The notes beneath the pieces are model-generated. The model was not told the DNA's origin. It saw only the letters and a list, made by a program, of their open reading frames with translations, and did not search any database. Position numbers and translations under genes: made by a program. From positions 62,001 to 126,000 of the forward strand of contig JAJEFA010000002.1 in the NCBI GenBank assembly GCA_022820725.1: a stretch of DNA of 64,000 bases, written 5' to 3'. Shown here one piece after another: positions 35,767 through 43,531 of the stretch. This stretch comes from Candidatus Binatia bacterium. GTDB taxonomy: Bacteria > Desulfobacterota > Binatia > Bin18. How positions within the stretch are numbered: the first letter of the stretch is position 1; each line of letters opens with the position of its first letter.

Positions 35767-36249
35767 TCACACGTTCCTCTCTCTGGAACCAGCGAGCTTA
35801 TCAATCGCTCCGAGTAAGCGGTTCAGCGAATCGGGGTCAATCAGGCGATGCTCGCTGCCGGTCCGAATTAAAGCGGAATCGGACAAGCCACTCTGGCGGA
35901 CCAATTCGACACTGTGAGCAAAGGGAACGGCCTCATCAGCCTCGGCGTGAAGGATCAGGGTATTCGGCTTGACGGTTGTCGCCCGGCCCCAGCGTTTCCA
36001 GGCCGGGCAGAGCAGCACGAGCGGCGTTTCTCCGCTGTCGATGTTGATCGCGACCGCACCCCCCCGGCTAGAACCCACAACCACCTCAGGTTGCTGACGG
36101 TCAAACTCGGCCTGGGCAATGCGCACACAGGCGTCAAAGCCGTCATTCGGCAGAAGGGGATTACAAACTTCAAAGCCGTTGGCCTGGAGAAACGTCGGCT
36201 TGGTCCCTCCAGGGGTTGCGCCAAAGCCGTGCAGAAAGAGGATTTTCAT
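35767..36249 (-). CDS. Small alpha/beta hydrolase (YqiA-like)
   Basis: 160-residue minimal alpha/beta hydrolase: ILFLHGFGATPGG, nucleophile Ser in VVGSSRGGAVA, Asp in HAEADEAVPF and a His near SEHRLI. This compact form is like YqiA/UPF0227-type esterases. The ATG at 36249 gives a natural start right at the first strand; the longer open frame upstream lacks features. Lies between the cyclase (85 bp) and the flavin monooxygenase (63 bp) on the minus strand. Substrate unknown. Confidence 0.75.
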   Translation of the reverse strand: MKILFLHGFGATPGGTKPTFLQANGFEVCNPLLPNDGFDACVRIAQAEFDRQQPEVVVGSSRGGAVAINIDSGETPLVLLCPAWKRWGRATTVKPNTLILHAEADEAVPFAHSVELVRQSGLSDSALIRTGSEHRLIDPDSLNRLLGAIDKLAGSRERNV

Positions 36250-36334
36250 TGCTTGGCATCTGCTCCGCGAAAATCGGGCCGAACGGAGCAGAAAGGCGGG
36301 ACAGGAGAGCTCCCCCTGCCCCACGGCAACAAGT

Positions 36335-37273
36335 CTAAAACACGGCAATAGGGTTCACCGGCGAGGCCGTCCCCTTGACCAACACCAGTGGGGCCACCGT
36401 CAGCATGAACGTCCAGCGTGAGCGTGCGGCACAGGCCGCGCTCAGGTCATCCAACAGACAATTGTCGAGCAGATGGATACCCATGGCCACCAGGGTACAC
36501 GAGTGGATGGGCATGATGAGATTGTCATAGCCACTCGGCACCACATCACTCACTCCGTCACAGCCCAGCACGGCAATTTTTCGCTCGTGAATCCAGGGCA
36601 GGCAGGCCGCGCCCAGCCCGGCCAGGCCATCCTGAAGTGCATCCCAGTTGCCCTGGGATTTTTGGCGCACGTGGCGTCCGGTTCGCACAAAGAGCACATC
36701 GCCTTCTTCGACTTTGAAGTTTCCCGCCTGCTCCGCGGCTTCCAGGTCTGCCGGCGTAATCGCCTCACCCGGTTCCAGATAGTCGCGGTTCTTGAGCGGC
36801 GGGATATCGATCAACACCCCACGCGACACAATGCCGTTTTTAATGGAATGAATCGCCCCGTTCAGCGCGCCCTGGGCGGTCACGTCCGAGGAAGGATAGC
36901 CGTTATACATCTTATCGTTGTGAAACACGTGGCACAGGGCATCGATATGCGTGTTCGCGACCCCATGCGGGGCAATGGCAAAATAGTCGGCGCTGTACGG
37001 CAGGGGGACCAAGCTCTCCTCCCCCGGTGCGCCGGTCTTCATCATCAGATGCATGACCGGAGTCGGATTATCCGGCCCGTGATGCGTCGCCAACGGCAGA
37101 GACAGCGACACCGAGTGGCCGTCTTGCACCCCGGCTGCGGCCTGCGCGCGTTTCTCAGGCGTAATATAGTTGAGCGCGCCAAGCTGATCGTTTGCTCCCC
37201 ATTTTCCCCAGTTGCTCAGGGCCGAGAAGAATTCCTCTACCTGGGCTTCAGTCAGATCATCGTTGACAGCCAT
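36335..37273 (-). CDS. Cyclase family protein (kynurenine formamidase-like)
   Basis: 312 residues of the PF04199 cyclase group of Mn/Zn amide and lactone hydrolases. The metal-binding signature reads ANTHIDALCHV, a variant of HxGTHxDxPxH, with a later Asp/His region (CDGVSDVVPSG, MPIHSC). Relatives hydrolyse N-formylkynurenine, isatin or other cyclic amides. The ATG at 37273 is preceded by GGAGGACGTT; the 156 open bases upstream belong to the divergent control region. First gene of the five-gene minus-strand operon and divergent from the hydantoinase, another cyclic-amide hydrolase. Confidence 0.85.
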   Translation of the reverse strand: MAVNDDLTEAQVEEFFSALSNWGKWGANDQLGALNYITPEKRAQAAAGVQDGHSVSLSLPLATHHGPDNPTPVMHLMMKTGAPGEESLVPLPYSADYFAIAPHGVANTHIDALCHVFHNDKMYNGYPSSDVTAQGALNGAIHSIKNGIVSRGVLIDIPPLKNRDYLEPGEAITPADLEAAEQAGNFKVEEGDVLFVRTGRHVRQKSQGNWDALQDGLAGLGAACLPWIHERKIAVLGCDGVSDVVPSGYDNLIMPIHSCTLVAMGIHLLDNCLLDDLSAACAARSRWTFMLTVAPLVLVKGTASPVNPIAVF

Positions 37274-37306
37274 AACGTCCTCCTTTTTTCGTTCCGTCTC
37301 GTTCCA

Positions 37307-37373
37307 CGCTTTTAGCGTAAAAGCGCGGAAAAGAAAAAGAGGCTCAGGGACGCACGAGCCAGGGCTCGTTTTT
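37307..37373 (+). terminator. Tandem hairpins, the second a plus-strand terminator
   Basis: First hairpin CGCTTTT, five bases, AAAAGCG (37307-37325); second ACGAGCC / GGCTCGT (37354-37369) followed directly by TTTT. Together they look like the end of a plus-strand transcript, yet no plus-strand gene precedes them: the upstream gene is the divergent cyclase. They end 4 bp before the -35 box of the hydantoinase promoter, so they either insulate that promoter or end an unannotated short RNA. No clear promoter was found for such an RNA. Confidence 0.55.
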
Positions 37374-37376
37374 ACA

Positions 37377-37406
37377 TTGACAGGCCGCCCCGTTTGGTTC
37401 GATAAT
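37377..37406 (+). promoter_or_regulatory. Near-consensus sigma-70 promoter of the hydantoinase operon
   Basis: TTGACA at 37377-37382, 18 bp, GATAAT at 37401-37406. Transcription should start near 37413, about 38 nt before the GTG start. It shares both hexamers with the pxpABC promoter. Confidence 0.62.
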
Positions 37407-37450
37407 CGCCTCGGACTTGTTGTATTCACATACCCAAAAAGGAGGCTGCC

Positions 37451-38869
37451 GTGTCATATGACATCGTCCTAAAGAACGGGTTAGTTGTTACGCCGAACGG
37501 TGTGATCCGGGGCGGGATTGGTATTGAGGGGGAACAGATCGTCGCGGTCGGTGCGAGCTCAAGCCTGGGTCAGGCCAAACGCGAAATCGACGTTGCGGGC
37601 AAAATCCTGTTCCCTGGGACGTTTGACCCCCATGTCCACTTCGGCATCTCCGACCGTTTTGGCGATGAGGCCATGGTCGAAGATTTCTTGCGCGACACCA
37701 AGGATTGTCTGATCGGCGGAGTCACGACAATTGCCACCACTACCCTGATCGGCAAGGATCCGATGCTGGACCTGTTTGACCAGGCTGTCGAGTGCGGCAC
37801 CAATCATTCCTGGTGTGATTTCAAGGTGACCTGCGTGGTCAACACGCTCGATCAGGTCGCCCAAATCCCGGCCGTGGCGGCAAAGGGCGGGGTGTCGTAT
37901 AAATTCTTTACCGGTTATTCCGGCCCGCAGGCCGAAGCCTTTGGTATGAATCCAGACGGTATCACGCCCTCTTTCTTTCATGCGGCGTGCGAACAATTGG
38001 CTCACTGTGGGCCCCCGACCTTTGCCAAGATTCATGCCGAAGACCCGTACGTCCGTGGCATCCTCATCGATCGTTTGCGCGAAATGGGCCGCGCCGATCA
38101 GCTCACGGCCTGGGCCGAGTCCAGTCCGGAGTGGGCTGAAAGTGTCCAGGTCTATACCTATGGGATGATTGCTAACCAACTCCGTGTTCCGATCTACCCA
38201 GTACACATCAGTGCCGCGCATACCGTGGAGACAGTCAAGCGCCTGCACGCCGAGGGGCTGAACATTGTGGGGGAAACGGTAGCCTGTTTTCTCAACACCA
38301 CGGCCCCGGAAATGGATGCACAGGGCATGGGCGGCAAAGCGAAAATTCAGCCGCCGATTCGTTTTGAGAAAGACAAGGAGCGGCTGTGGCGCGGGCTTCA
38401 GGAAGGCACCCTGTCTGTGGTCGGAACGGACAGCCTGACCTACTCCTCGTCGTTCAAGACCGATGGGGATTTCTGGGACTGTCGCGTTGGCATTAATCTT
38501 CAGGTGGCCGATACCCTGCCCCTCCTGTTCCACGAAGGGGTAAACAAAGGCCGTATCGATCTGGTGACCCTCTCAAAAATCCTGTCCGAAAATGCGGCCA
38601 AGCTGTACGGTCTCTACCCCAAGAAGGGGGCCTTGGCCATCGGCTCTGACGCGGACATCGTAGTCCTCGACCCGGAAAAGGAAGCTGTGCTGGGAGTCGA
38701 TCGGATGCGGTCACGCGCGGATTATTCCTTGTGGGAAGGCCGACAGGTCAAGGGTATTCCGGTAAAAACCTTCCTGCGTGGCCAGTTGGTTATGGAGGAC
38801 GGCGAGATTGTGGCCGAACAGCCAAGCGGTCGATTTGTTGAGCAGGTTGTTCGACCGCGTGGATTATAA
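37451..38869 (+). CDS. Dihydropyrimidinase / D-hydantoinase family cyclic-amide hydrolase
   Basis: 472-residue binuclear-metal amidohydrolase. All expected metal residues are present: H61 and H63 (DPHVHFG), carboxylated K151 (VSYKFF), H195 (KIHAED), H252 (YPVHISA) and D327 (VGTDS). It opens the ring of dihydropyrimidines or hydantoins to N-carbamoyl amino acids. GTG start with GGAGG eight bases upstream. Followed 14 bp later by an N-carbamoyl amidohydrolase candidate, so the pair could convert a hydantoin to an amino acid, ammonia and CO2. Confidence 0.92.
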   Translation: MSYDIVLKNGLVVTPNGVIRGGIGIEGEQIVAVGASSSLGQAKREIDVAGKILFPGTFDPHVHFGISDRFGDEAMVEDFLRDTKDCLIGGVTTIATTTLIGKDPMLDLFDQAVECGTNHSWCDFKVTCVVNTLDQVAQIPAVAAKGGVSYKFFTGYSGPQAEAFGMNPDGITPSFFHAACEQLAHCGPPTFAKIHAEDPYVRGILIDRLREMGRADQLTAWAESSPEWAESVQVYTYGMIANQLRVPIYPVHISAAHTVETVKRLHAEGLNIVGETVACFLNTTAPEMDAQGMGGKAKIQPPIRFEKDKERLWRGLQEGTLSVVGTDSLTYSSSFKTDGDFWDCRVGINLQVADTLPLLFHEGVNKGRIDLVTLSKILSENAAKLYGLYPKKGALAIGSDADIVVLDPEKEAVLGVDRMRSRADYSLWEGRQVKGIPVKTFLRGQLVMEDGEIVAEQPSGRFVEQVVRPRGL

Positions 38870-38883
38870 AGAAGGAGACGGCT

Positions 38884-39522
38884 ATGGCTCAGACTGAAGA
38901 CAAAAATGCGATTTATGAACATGCCCAACTCGGCCATAAACTCGGCTTTGGGGAAAAACCCGCTCTGATTGTGGTGGACTTTCAGCTGGGCTTTACCGTT
39001 CCGGAACAGTCCCCGCTGGCCGGCAATCTCGACGCCGAAGTCGCGGCGACAAACGAGCTCATCGCCGCGGCCCGCAAGAAAGACATTCCGGTTATTTTTA
39101 CGGTTGTGGGCTATGACCCCCACCGGCAGGACGATGCCGGCCTGTGGCCCGAAAAGGCGCCCTCTCTACGTATGCTCACCATCGGGAGCGATCTGGTCAA
39201 GCTCGACCCGCGCCTCAACCAGGAGCCCGGTGATCTGGTGATTACCAAAAAGTACGCCTCCGGCTTCTTTGGTACTTATCTGGCCTCGACTCTCACCATG
39301 CAGTCGGTTGATACCGCCATCGTCACCGGCTGCACCACGAGCGGCTGCGTCCGCGCAACGGTGATGGATGCCCTGGCCAACGGCTTTCGACCCATTGTGC
39401 CGATTGAGTGTGTCGGCGACCGGGCTCAGGAGCCACACCAGGCCAATCTGTTCGATATCGGCGCGAAGTACGGGGATGTCATGCCGCTTCAGGAGGTGTT
39501 GGAGTATCTGGAGCAATTGTAA
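38884..39522 (+). CDS. Isochorismatase-fold cysteine hydrolase (N-carbamoylsarcosine amidase-like)
   Basis: 212 residues. Cys-Lys-Asp triad: Asp in LIVVDFQLGF, Lys in VITKKYASGFFGT, Cys in TSGCVRATVMDAL. The sequence around the Cys and the FFGT loop match N-carbamoylsarcosine amidohydrolases best. It would cleave the N-carbamoyl product of the hydantoinase 14 bp upstream. AAGGAG lies before the ATG. Together with the distant HyuAB pair this is also what an N-methylhydantoin to sarcosine route would need, although these genes are not adjacent. Confidence 0.85.
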   Translation: MAQTEDKNAIYEHAQLGHKLGFGEKPALIVVDFQLGFTVPEQSPLAGNLDAEVAATNELIAAARKKDIPVIFTVVGYDPHRQDDAGLWPEKAPSLRMLTIGSDLVKLDPRLNQEPGDLVITKKYASGFFGTYLASTLTMQSVDTAIVTGCTTSGCVRATVMDALANGFRPIVPIECVGDRAQEPHQANLFDIGAKYGDVMPLQEVLEYLEQL

Positions 39523-39537
39523 CCCCGCAGCGTGTTG

Positions 39538-39556
39538 AGTGCCCTGCTCAGGCACT
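39538..39556 (+). terminator. Weak hairpin after the carbamoyl-amidase gene
   Basis: AGTGCC, seven bases, GGCACT, 15 bp past the stop codon, followed by TCCCTTCG. A short stem and poor T tract make termination only possible; the cyclophilin gene begins 65 bp later. Confidence 0.25.
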
Positions 39557-39621
39557 TCCCTTCGTCCCCAGGCTGGGTTAGGTTGTCGGGCGGTTGCAGT
39601 CGAGTATCTGGAGGAAAACCT

Positions 39622-40242
39622 ATGTGGGGAGTGAAGCAGTTCGTTATTTTTTCCGTCGTCTTACTGGTCAATCTGCCGGGGTGTTCGGAGGCGGGTGGCG
39701 GAGCTGCTGGAGGGCCGGTGGTGCTCATGGCAACGTCCAAGGGAGAGGTGAAGATCGAGCTGTTTCAAAAAGAAGCACCGGAAACGGTCACAAACTTCCT
39801 CGCCTACGTCAACGACGGATTTTATGACGGGACGATTTTCCATCGAGTGATTCCCGGCTTCATGATCCAAGGGGGCGGCTTTACCGAGGCCATGCAGCAA
39901 AAGCCAACCAAGCCGGCCATCAAGAACGAGGCCGCTAACGGCCTGACCAACGACACCGGAACGCTGGCCATGGCCCGCACGAATGTGATTGATTCCGCCA
40001 CCTCGCAGTTCTTCATCAATGTCAATGATAATGACTTTCTGAACCATAAAGATACCTCGATGCAGGGCTTCGGATATTGTGTCTTTGGTCGAGTCATTGA
40101 GGGCATGGACGTCGTGAGTGCCATCGAGCGAGTCACCACCGGGCGGAGGGGGATGCATCAAGATGTTCCGCAGGAGCCCATTATTATTCAGTCGATGAAA
40201 GTTGTCTCTGAAGCGCAGTATGACGCCGAGAGCGAGTCGTAA
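39622..40242 (+). CDS. Lipoprotein cyclophilin-type peptidyl-prolyl isomerase
   Basis: 206 residues. A signal with lipobox NLPGC predicts a lipid-anchored periplasmic protein; Ser or Glu after the Cys is less clear for sorting. The cyclophilin domain has [34 protein letters not shown] and [14 protein letters not shown], the bacterial PpiA/PpiB type. GGAGGAAAACCT precedes the ATG at 39622; the longer open frame upstream lacks a site. Expected to fold envelope proteins. It is 23 bp upstream of a secreted hypothetical protein with which it probably shares a transcript. Confidence 0.92.
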   Translation: MWGVKQFVIFSVVLLVNLPGCSEAGGGAAGGPVVLMATSKGEVKIELFQKEAPETVTNFLAYVNDGFYDGTIFHRVIPGFMIQGGGFTEAMQQKPTKPAIKNEAANGLTNDTGTLAMARTNVIDSATSQFFINVNDNDFLNHKDTSMQGFGYCVFGRVIEGMDVVSAIERVTTGRRGMHQDVPQEPIIIQSMKVVSEAQYDAESES

Positions 40243-40265
40243 ATCCAATACGTATCGGAGGTAGT

Positions 40266-40751
40266 ATGCGTTTGCACACACGTTTTCATTGGTCTTCCTG
40301 GGTTCTCCTGGCCGTGCTGGGTGGCACGTTCTTGTTCGCTACGCCACAGCCGTCCGCAGCCGAGCTGTCCGCGGAGCTGAAACAGGCGCTGGACTCCAGC
40401 AAATACGTCTATATCCAGTCCGAGCGGAAGAGCGGCGAGTTGGGCTCAAAGGCCGAGATCTGGTTTTTCGAGCATGATGGAGCCGTCTGGGTAGGGACGC
40501 CAGTGACAACGTATCGCGTCCGGCGTATCCAGGCCGGGCGCACAAAAGCCAAAATCTGGGTTGGCTCACGCGATGGACAGTCGTTTGAGGCCACCGGCTC
40601 TCTGGTGAAGGACGATGCCATCAACGAAATCATGTTCAAGACCTTTGCCGAAAAATACCCGGACGGCTGGCCGCAATATGAAGAAGGCTTTCGGAGCGGC
40701 TTTGCCGACGGCTCACGCACCCTGGTGCGCTATGACCCAGCGGGAGTGTAG
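40266..40751 (+). CDS. Secreted protein, possible FMN-binding split-barrel fold
   Basis: 161 residues with a Sec signal peptide (hydrophobic segment about 10-27, cleavage near PSAAE). The mature part (YVYIQSERKSGELGSKAEIW, VWVGTPVTTYRVRRIQAGRT) recalls the beta-barrel of pyridoxamine-oxidase-like or DUF2255-type proteins, which bind FMN or F420; this is a weak, pattern-level call. CGGAGG lies seven bases before the ATG. It follows the lipoprotein cyclophilin by 23 bp and ends before a terminator hairpin. Confidence 0.7.
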   Translation: MRLHTRFHWSSWVLLAVLGGTFLFATPQPSAAELSAELKQALDSSKYVYIQSERKSGELGSKAEIWFFEHDGAVWVGTPVTTYRVRRIQAGRTKAKIWVGSRDGQSFEATGSLVKDDAINEIMFKTFAEKYPDGWPQYEEGFRSGFADGSRTLVRYDPAGV

Positions 40752-40786
40752 AGTCGGCACCCCCCCGTGACAGCATTAGGTTGAAA

Positions 40787-40811
40787 AAGGGCGGAGGAAC
40801 TCTCCGCCCTT
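40787..40811 (+). terminator. Terminator hairpin after the secreted protein gene
   Basis: Perfect 10-bp stem AAGGGCGGAG / CTCCGCCCTT with a five-base loop, 35 bp after the stop codon. A run of A precedes it and CTGCCGTTT follows. It probably ends the transcript that includes the cyclophilin lipoprotein gene. Confidence 0.55.
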
Positions 40812-40864
40812 CTGCCGTTTCCCGGCGGACAGACGCACTAGGGGAATGGTAGAGAAGAGTGATG

Positions 40865-42175
40865 ATGGCGCAAAGCAGGGGCAACTGGTCGGGAACGCTG
40901 GGATTCGTACTCGCCGCCATGGGCTCGGCGGTCGGCCTGGGCAATATTTGGCGCTTTTCGTATATCACCGGTGAAAACGGCGGGGCTGCCTTTATTCTCG
41001 TGTATATTGGCTGCGTAGCCGCAGTCGGCATCCCTCTGCTGATTGCCGAATTGCTCATTGGCCGACGTACGCAGCGAAACGTCGTCGGCGCGCTCTCCGC
41101 ATTACGACCCGGCTCGGTGTGGCCCATCACCGGCTGGCTGGGTGTGGCCACCGGCTTTTTCATTTTATCGTATTATTCGATCGTCGGCGGTTGGGTTTTG
41201 GACTACGTCGTGTTGTCCGGCCTGGACAGCTTCAGCGGGCAGTCGGCACCGGCCATCGGGGAGCTGTTTGACTCGCTACGGCAGAGCGGGTCGCGACAGG
41301 TGTTTTGGCACGCCGTGTTCATGGTCCTGACCATCTGGTTTGTCTCGCACGGCGTGGCGCGCGGCATTGAGCTGGCTAATCGGGTCATGATGCCCACCCT
41401 CCTCCTGTTGTTGGTGTTCTTGTTGGTCTACGCCTGCACGACGGGTGGAGCCGCGCAAGGCATCGCGTTTTTGATGACGCCCGACTGGAGCAAGATCGGT
41501 CCTCAGACGATGTTGCAAGCGATTGGGCAGGCGTTTTTCTCCATCGGGGTCGGCATGGGCGTCATGATCACCTACGGCAGCTATCTGGGACGCCAGACCA
41601 GCCTGCCGCGCGCGGCGCTGATCGTGGCCGGCTGCGACACGGGGGTCGCCATCCTGGCCGGGTTCATGATTTTTCCGCTGGTGTTTACATTCGCGCTGCA
41701 ACCCGACGCCGGGCCGGCACTAATTTTCAAGACCCTGCCGGTCGCATTTGGCCGTCTGCCGTTCGGCAACCTGCTCGCCCTCCTCTTTTTCCTGCTGCTG
41801 ACGTTTGCGGCGCTGAGTTCGGCCATTTCCATGCTGGAAGTCGTTGTCGCCTATTTTGTCGATGAGCGGGGTTGGAGCCGCGTGGCGGCCAGTTGGATAG
41901 TTGGCGGTGTGATCTTCGCTCTCGGCATTCCCTCGGCCCTGGAGGGAGGAGTCTTCGACTTTATCAACATCGCAACAAGCGACTATATGCTGCCCGCCGG
42001 CGGGCTGCTGATCGCCGTATTTGCCGGCTGGTCGCTGACGCATCAAGAACGGCAAGCGGAAATCCCGTCCGGCGATCTGAGACCGGTCCTCTATCTGGGA
42101 TGGGTCTTTCTGCTGCGCTTTGTTGCGCCTATTGCCGTGACGGTTATTTTGTTGCAATCGATCGGATTGTTCTAG
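40865..42175 (+). CDS. Sodium-dependent transporter, NSS (SNF) family
   Basis: 436 residues, about 11-12 membrane helices, LeuT-like. The family signature is intact: AAMGSAVGLGNIWRFSYITG with unwound helix 1 and the sodium sites, and the second signature around helix 6, FFSIGVGMGVMITYGSYLG. It imports a small zwitterionic compound, often an amino acid, with sodium. Three in-frame starts (GTG 40859, ATG 40862, ATG 40865) follow one another; the last has the best spacing to AAGAG. The FAD monooxygenase gene starts 1 bp after its stop, so uptake and oxidation of the same compound is plausible. Confidence 0.9.
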   Translation: MAQSRGNWSGTLGFVLAAMGSAVGLGNIWRFSYITGENGGAAFILVYIGCVAAVGIPLLIAELLIGRRTQRNVVGALSALRPGSVWPITGWLGVATGFFILSYYSIVGGWVLDYVVLSGLDSFSGQSAPAIGELFDSLRQSGSRQVFWHAVFMVLTIWFVSHGVARGIELANRVMMPTLLLLLVFLLVYACTTGGAAQGIAFLMTPDWSKIGPQTMLQAIGQAFFSIGVGMGVMITYGSYLGRQTSLPRAALIVAGCDTGVAILAGFMIFPLVFTFALQPDAGPALIFKTLPVAFGRLPFGNLLALLFFLLLTFAALSSAISMLEVVVAYFVDERGWSRVAASWIVGGVIFALGIPSALEGGVFDFINIATSDYMLPAGGLLIAVFAGWSLTHQERQAEIPSGDLRPVLYLGWVFLLRFVAPIAVTVILLQSIGLF

Positions 42176-42176
42176 T

Positions 42177-43391
42177 GTGAGTACACACGAAACCGCGTGC
42201 TGCATCGTTGGTGGTGGCCCGGCCGGGGCCATGCTCGCCCTCCTGCTGGCGCGTCAGGACGTGCCGGTCACGCTGCTTGAGAGCCACCTCAATTTTGACC
42301 GTGATTTTCGCGGCGATACGCTCCATCCGTCGGTCATGGAGATCCTGGATTCGATTGGCCTGGCCGAGCGTCTGTTGAGCCTACGGCATGCCAAGATCGA
42401 CCGCCTCTCTATCCAGACGCCCGAAGAATCGCTCCAGTTGATTGACCTGCGTCGCCTTATGACACCCTACCCGTATATCACCCTGATTCCCCAGGTCGAT
42501 TTTCTGGACTTCATCACCGCCGAGGCAAAACGCTATCCCCACTTCCAGCTTCAGATGGGAGCCAACGTCCAGGAGTTGGTCAAAAAGAACGGCCATGTCC
42601 GGGGCGTGCGCTATCGGACTGTGAATGGGGACTGGCACGAGGTCCGCGCTCAGCTCACGATTGGGGCGGACGGCCGTTTCTCTCGGCTGCGTCGCCTTGC
42701 CAAGTTGAAACCGCAGACGTCCCAGCCGCCGATGGATATGCTATGGTTCCGGTTGCCGCGTCAACCGGACGACCCGGTTGATGCCGGTGCGACGCTCCGT
42801 ATTGGACAGGGACGTCTGCTCGTCCTCCAGAATCGGTATGCCCATTGGCAGATCGGCTATGCCATCCTTAAGGACAGCTATAGCCACGTCCGGGCGGCTG
42901 GTCTGGAAGCCCTGCAGCGGTCCGTCAGCGAACTCGTCCCCTGGACTCACGACCGTGTGGACCAGCTCTCGAACTGGCAGGATATTGCCGTCCTGTCCGT
43001 TGGGGCCGACCGGCTTTCGCAGTGGTATCAAGCCGGCCTGCTGCTGATAGGCGACGCAGCCCATGTCATGTCTCCGGTCGGCGGTGTGGGCATTAACTAT
43101 GCGATTCATGATGCTGTGGTCGCGGCAAATATTCTGGCTCGGCCGCTGCGGAGTCGCGCTGTCCAAGAGCGCCATCTGGCGGACATACAGCGGCAACGCG
43201 AGTGGCCCACGCGCGTTATCCAGACGTTTCAGGCACAGATTCAGCAGCGTCTTATTGCCCCGGCATTACGCGGCAGCGCGTCTTTTCGGCTCCCCCTGTC
43301 CATGCGGCTGGTTCCGCGGATTCCGCTGCTGCGCACTCTTCCCGCCGCGCTGATTGCCTTTGGACCAAAACGGGTCCGCGTGGAAGCGTAG
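42177..43391 (+). CDS. FAD-dependent monooxygenase (PHBH/UbiH-like)
   Basis: 404 residues, class A flavoprotein hydroxylase fold: CCIVGGGPAGAMLALLLAR (Rossmann FAD loop), FRGDTLHPSVMEIL, IGADGRFSRLRRLA (the DG motif) and GLLLIGDAAHVMSPVGGVGINYAI (the GD motif). It uses NAD(P)H and oxygen to hydroxylate or oxidise an organic substrate. The GTG start lies one base past the transporter stop and depends on translational coupling, since no separate ribosome site is visible. Substrate unknown; related proteins include halogenases, but no halogenase Trp motif is seen. Confidence 0.9.
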   Translation: MSTHETACCIVGGGPAGAMLALLLARQDVPVTLLESHLNFDRDFRGDTLHPSVMEILDSIGLAERLLSLRHAKIDRLSIQTPEESLQLIDLRRLMTPYPYITLIPQVDFLDFITAEAKRYPHFQLQMGANVQELVKKNGHVRGVRYRTVNGDWHEVRAQLTIGADGRFSRLRRLAKLKPQTSQPPMDMLWFRLPRQPDDPVDAGATLRIGQGRLLVLQNRYAHWQIGYAILKDSYSHVRAAGLEALQRSVSELVPWTHDRVDQLSNWQDIAVLSVGADRLSQWYQAGLLLIGDAAHVMSPVGGVGINYAIHDAVVAANILARPLRSRAVQERHLADIQRQREWPTRVIQTFQAQIQQRLIAPALRGSASFRLPLSMRLVPRIPLLRTLPAALIAFGPKRVRVEA

Positions 43392-43531
43392 AGACAGCAA
43401 AGGACGCCGTTTCCCCGCATGAGTTGACCGTGATACCACTATGGCTGCCAGAGCCCTGCTTATGGCTGGCTCAAGGGAGCACGCCCGACCAGTAGACCGT
43501 TTTGTCTGGGCTGAGGGAGTGAGGAGGAGTC

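Noticed and set aside
37559..38533. 324-codon minus-strand ORF opposite the hydantoinase
   Set aside because: Antisense shadow of a gene with a full set of catalytic residues; no motif or ribosome site of its own.
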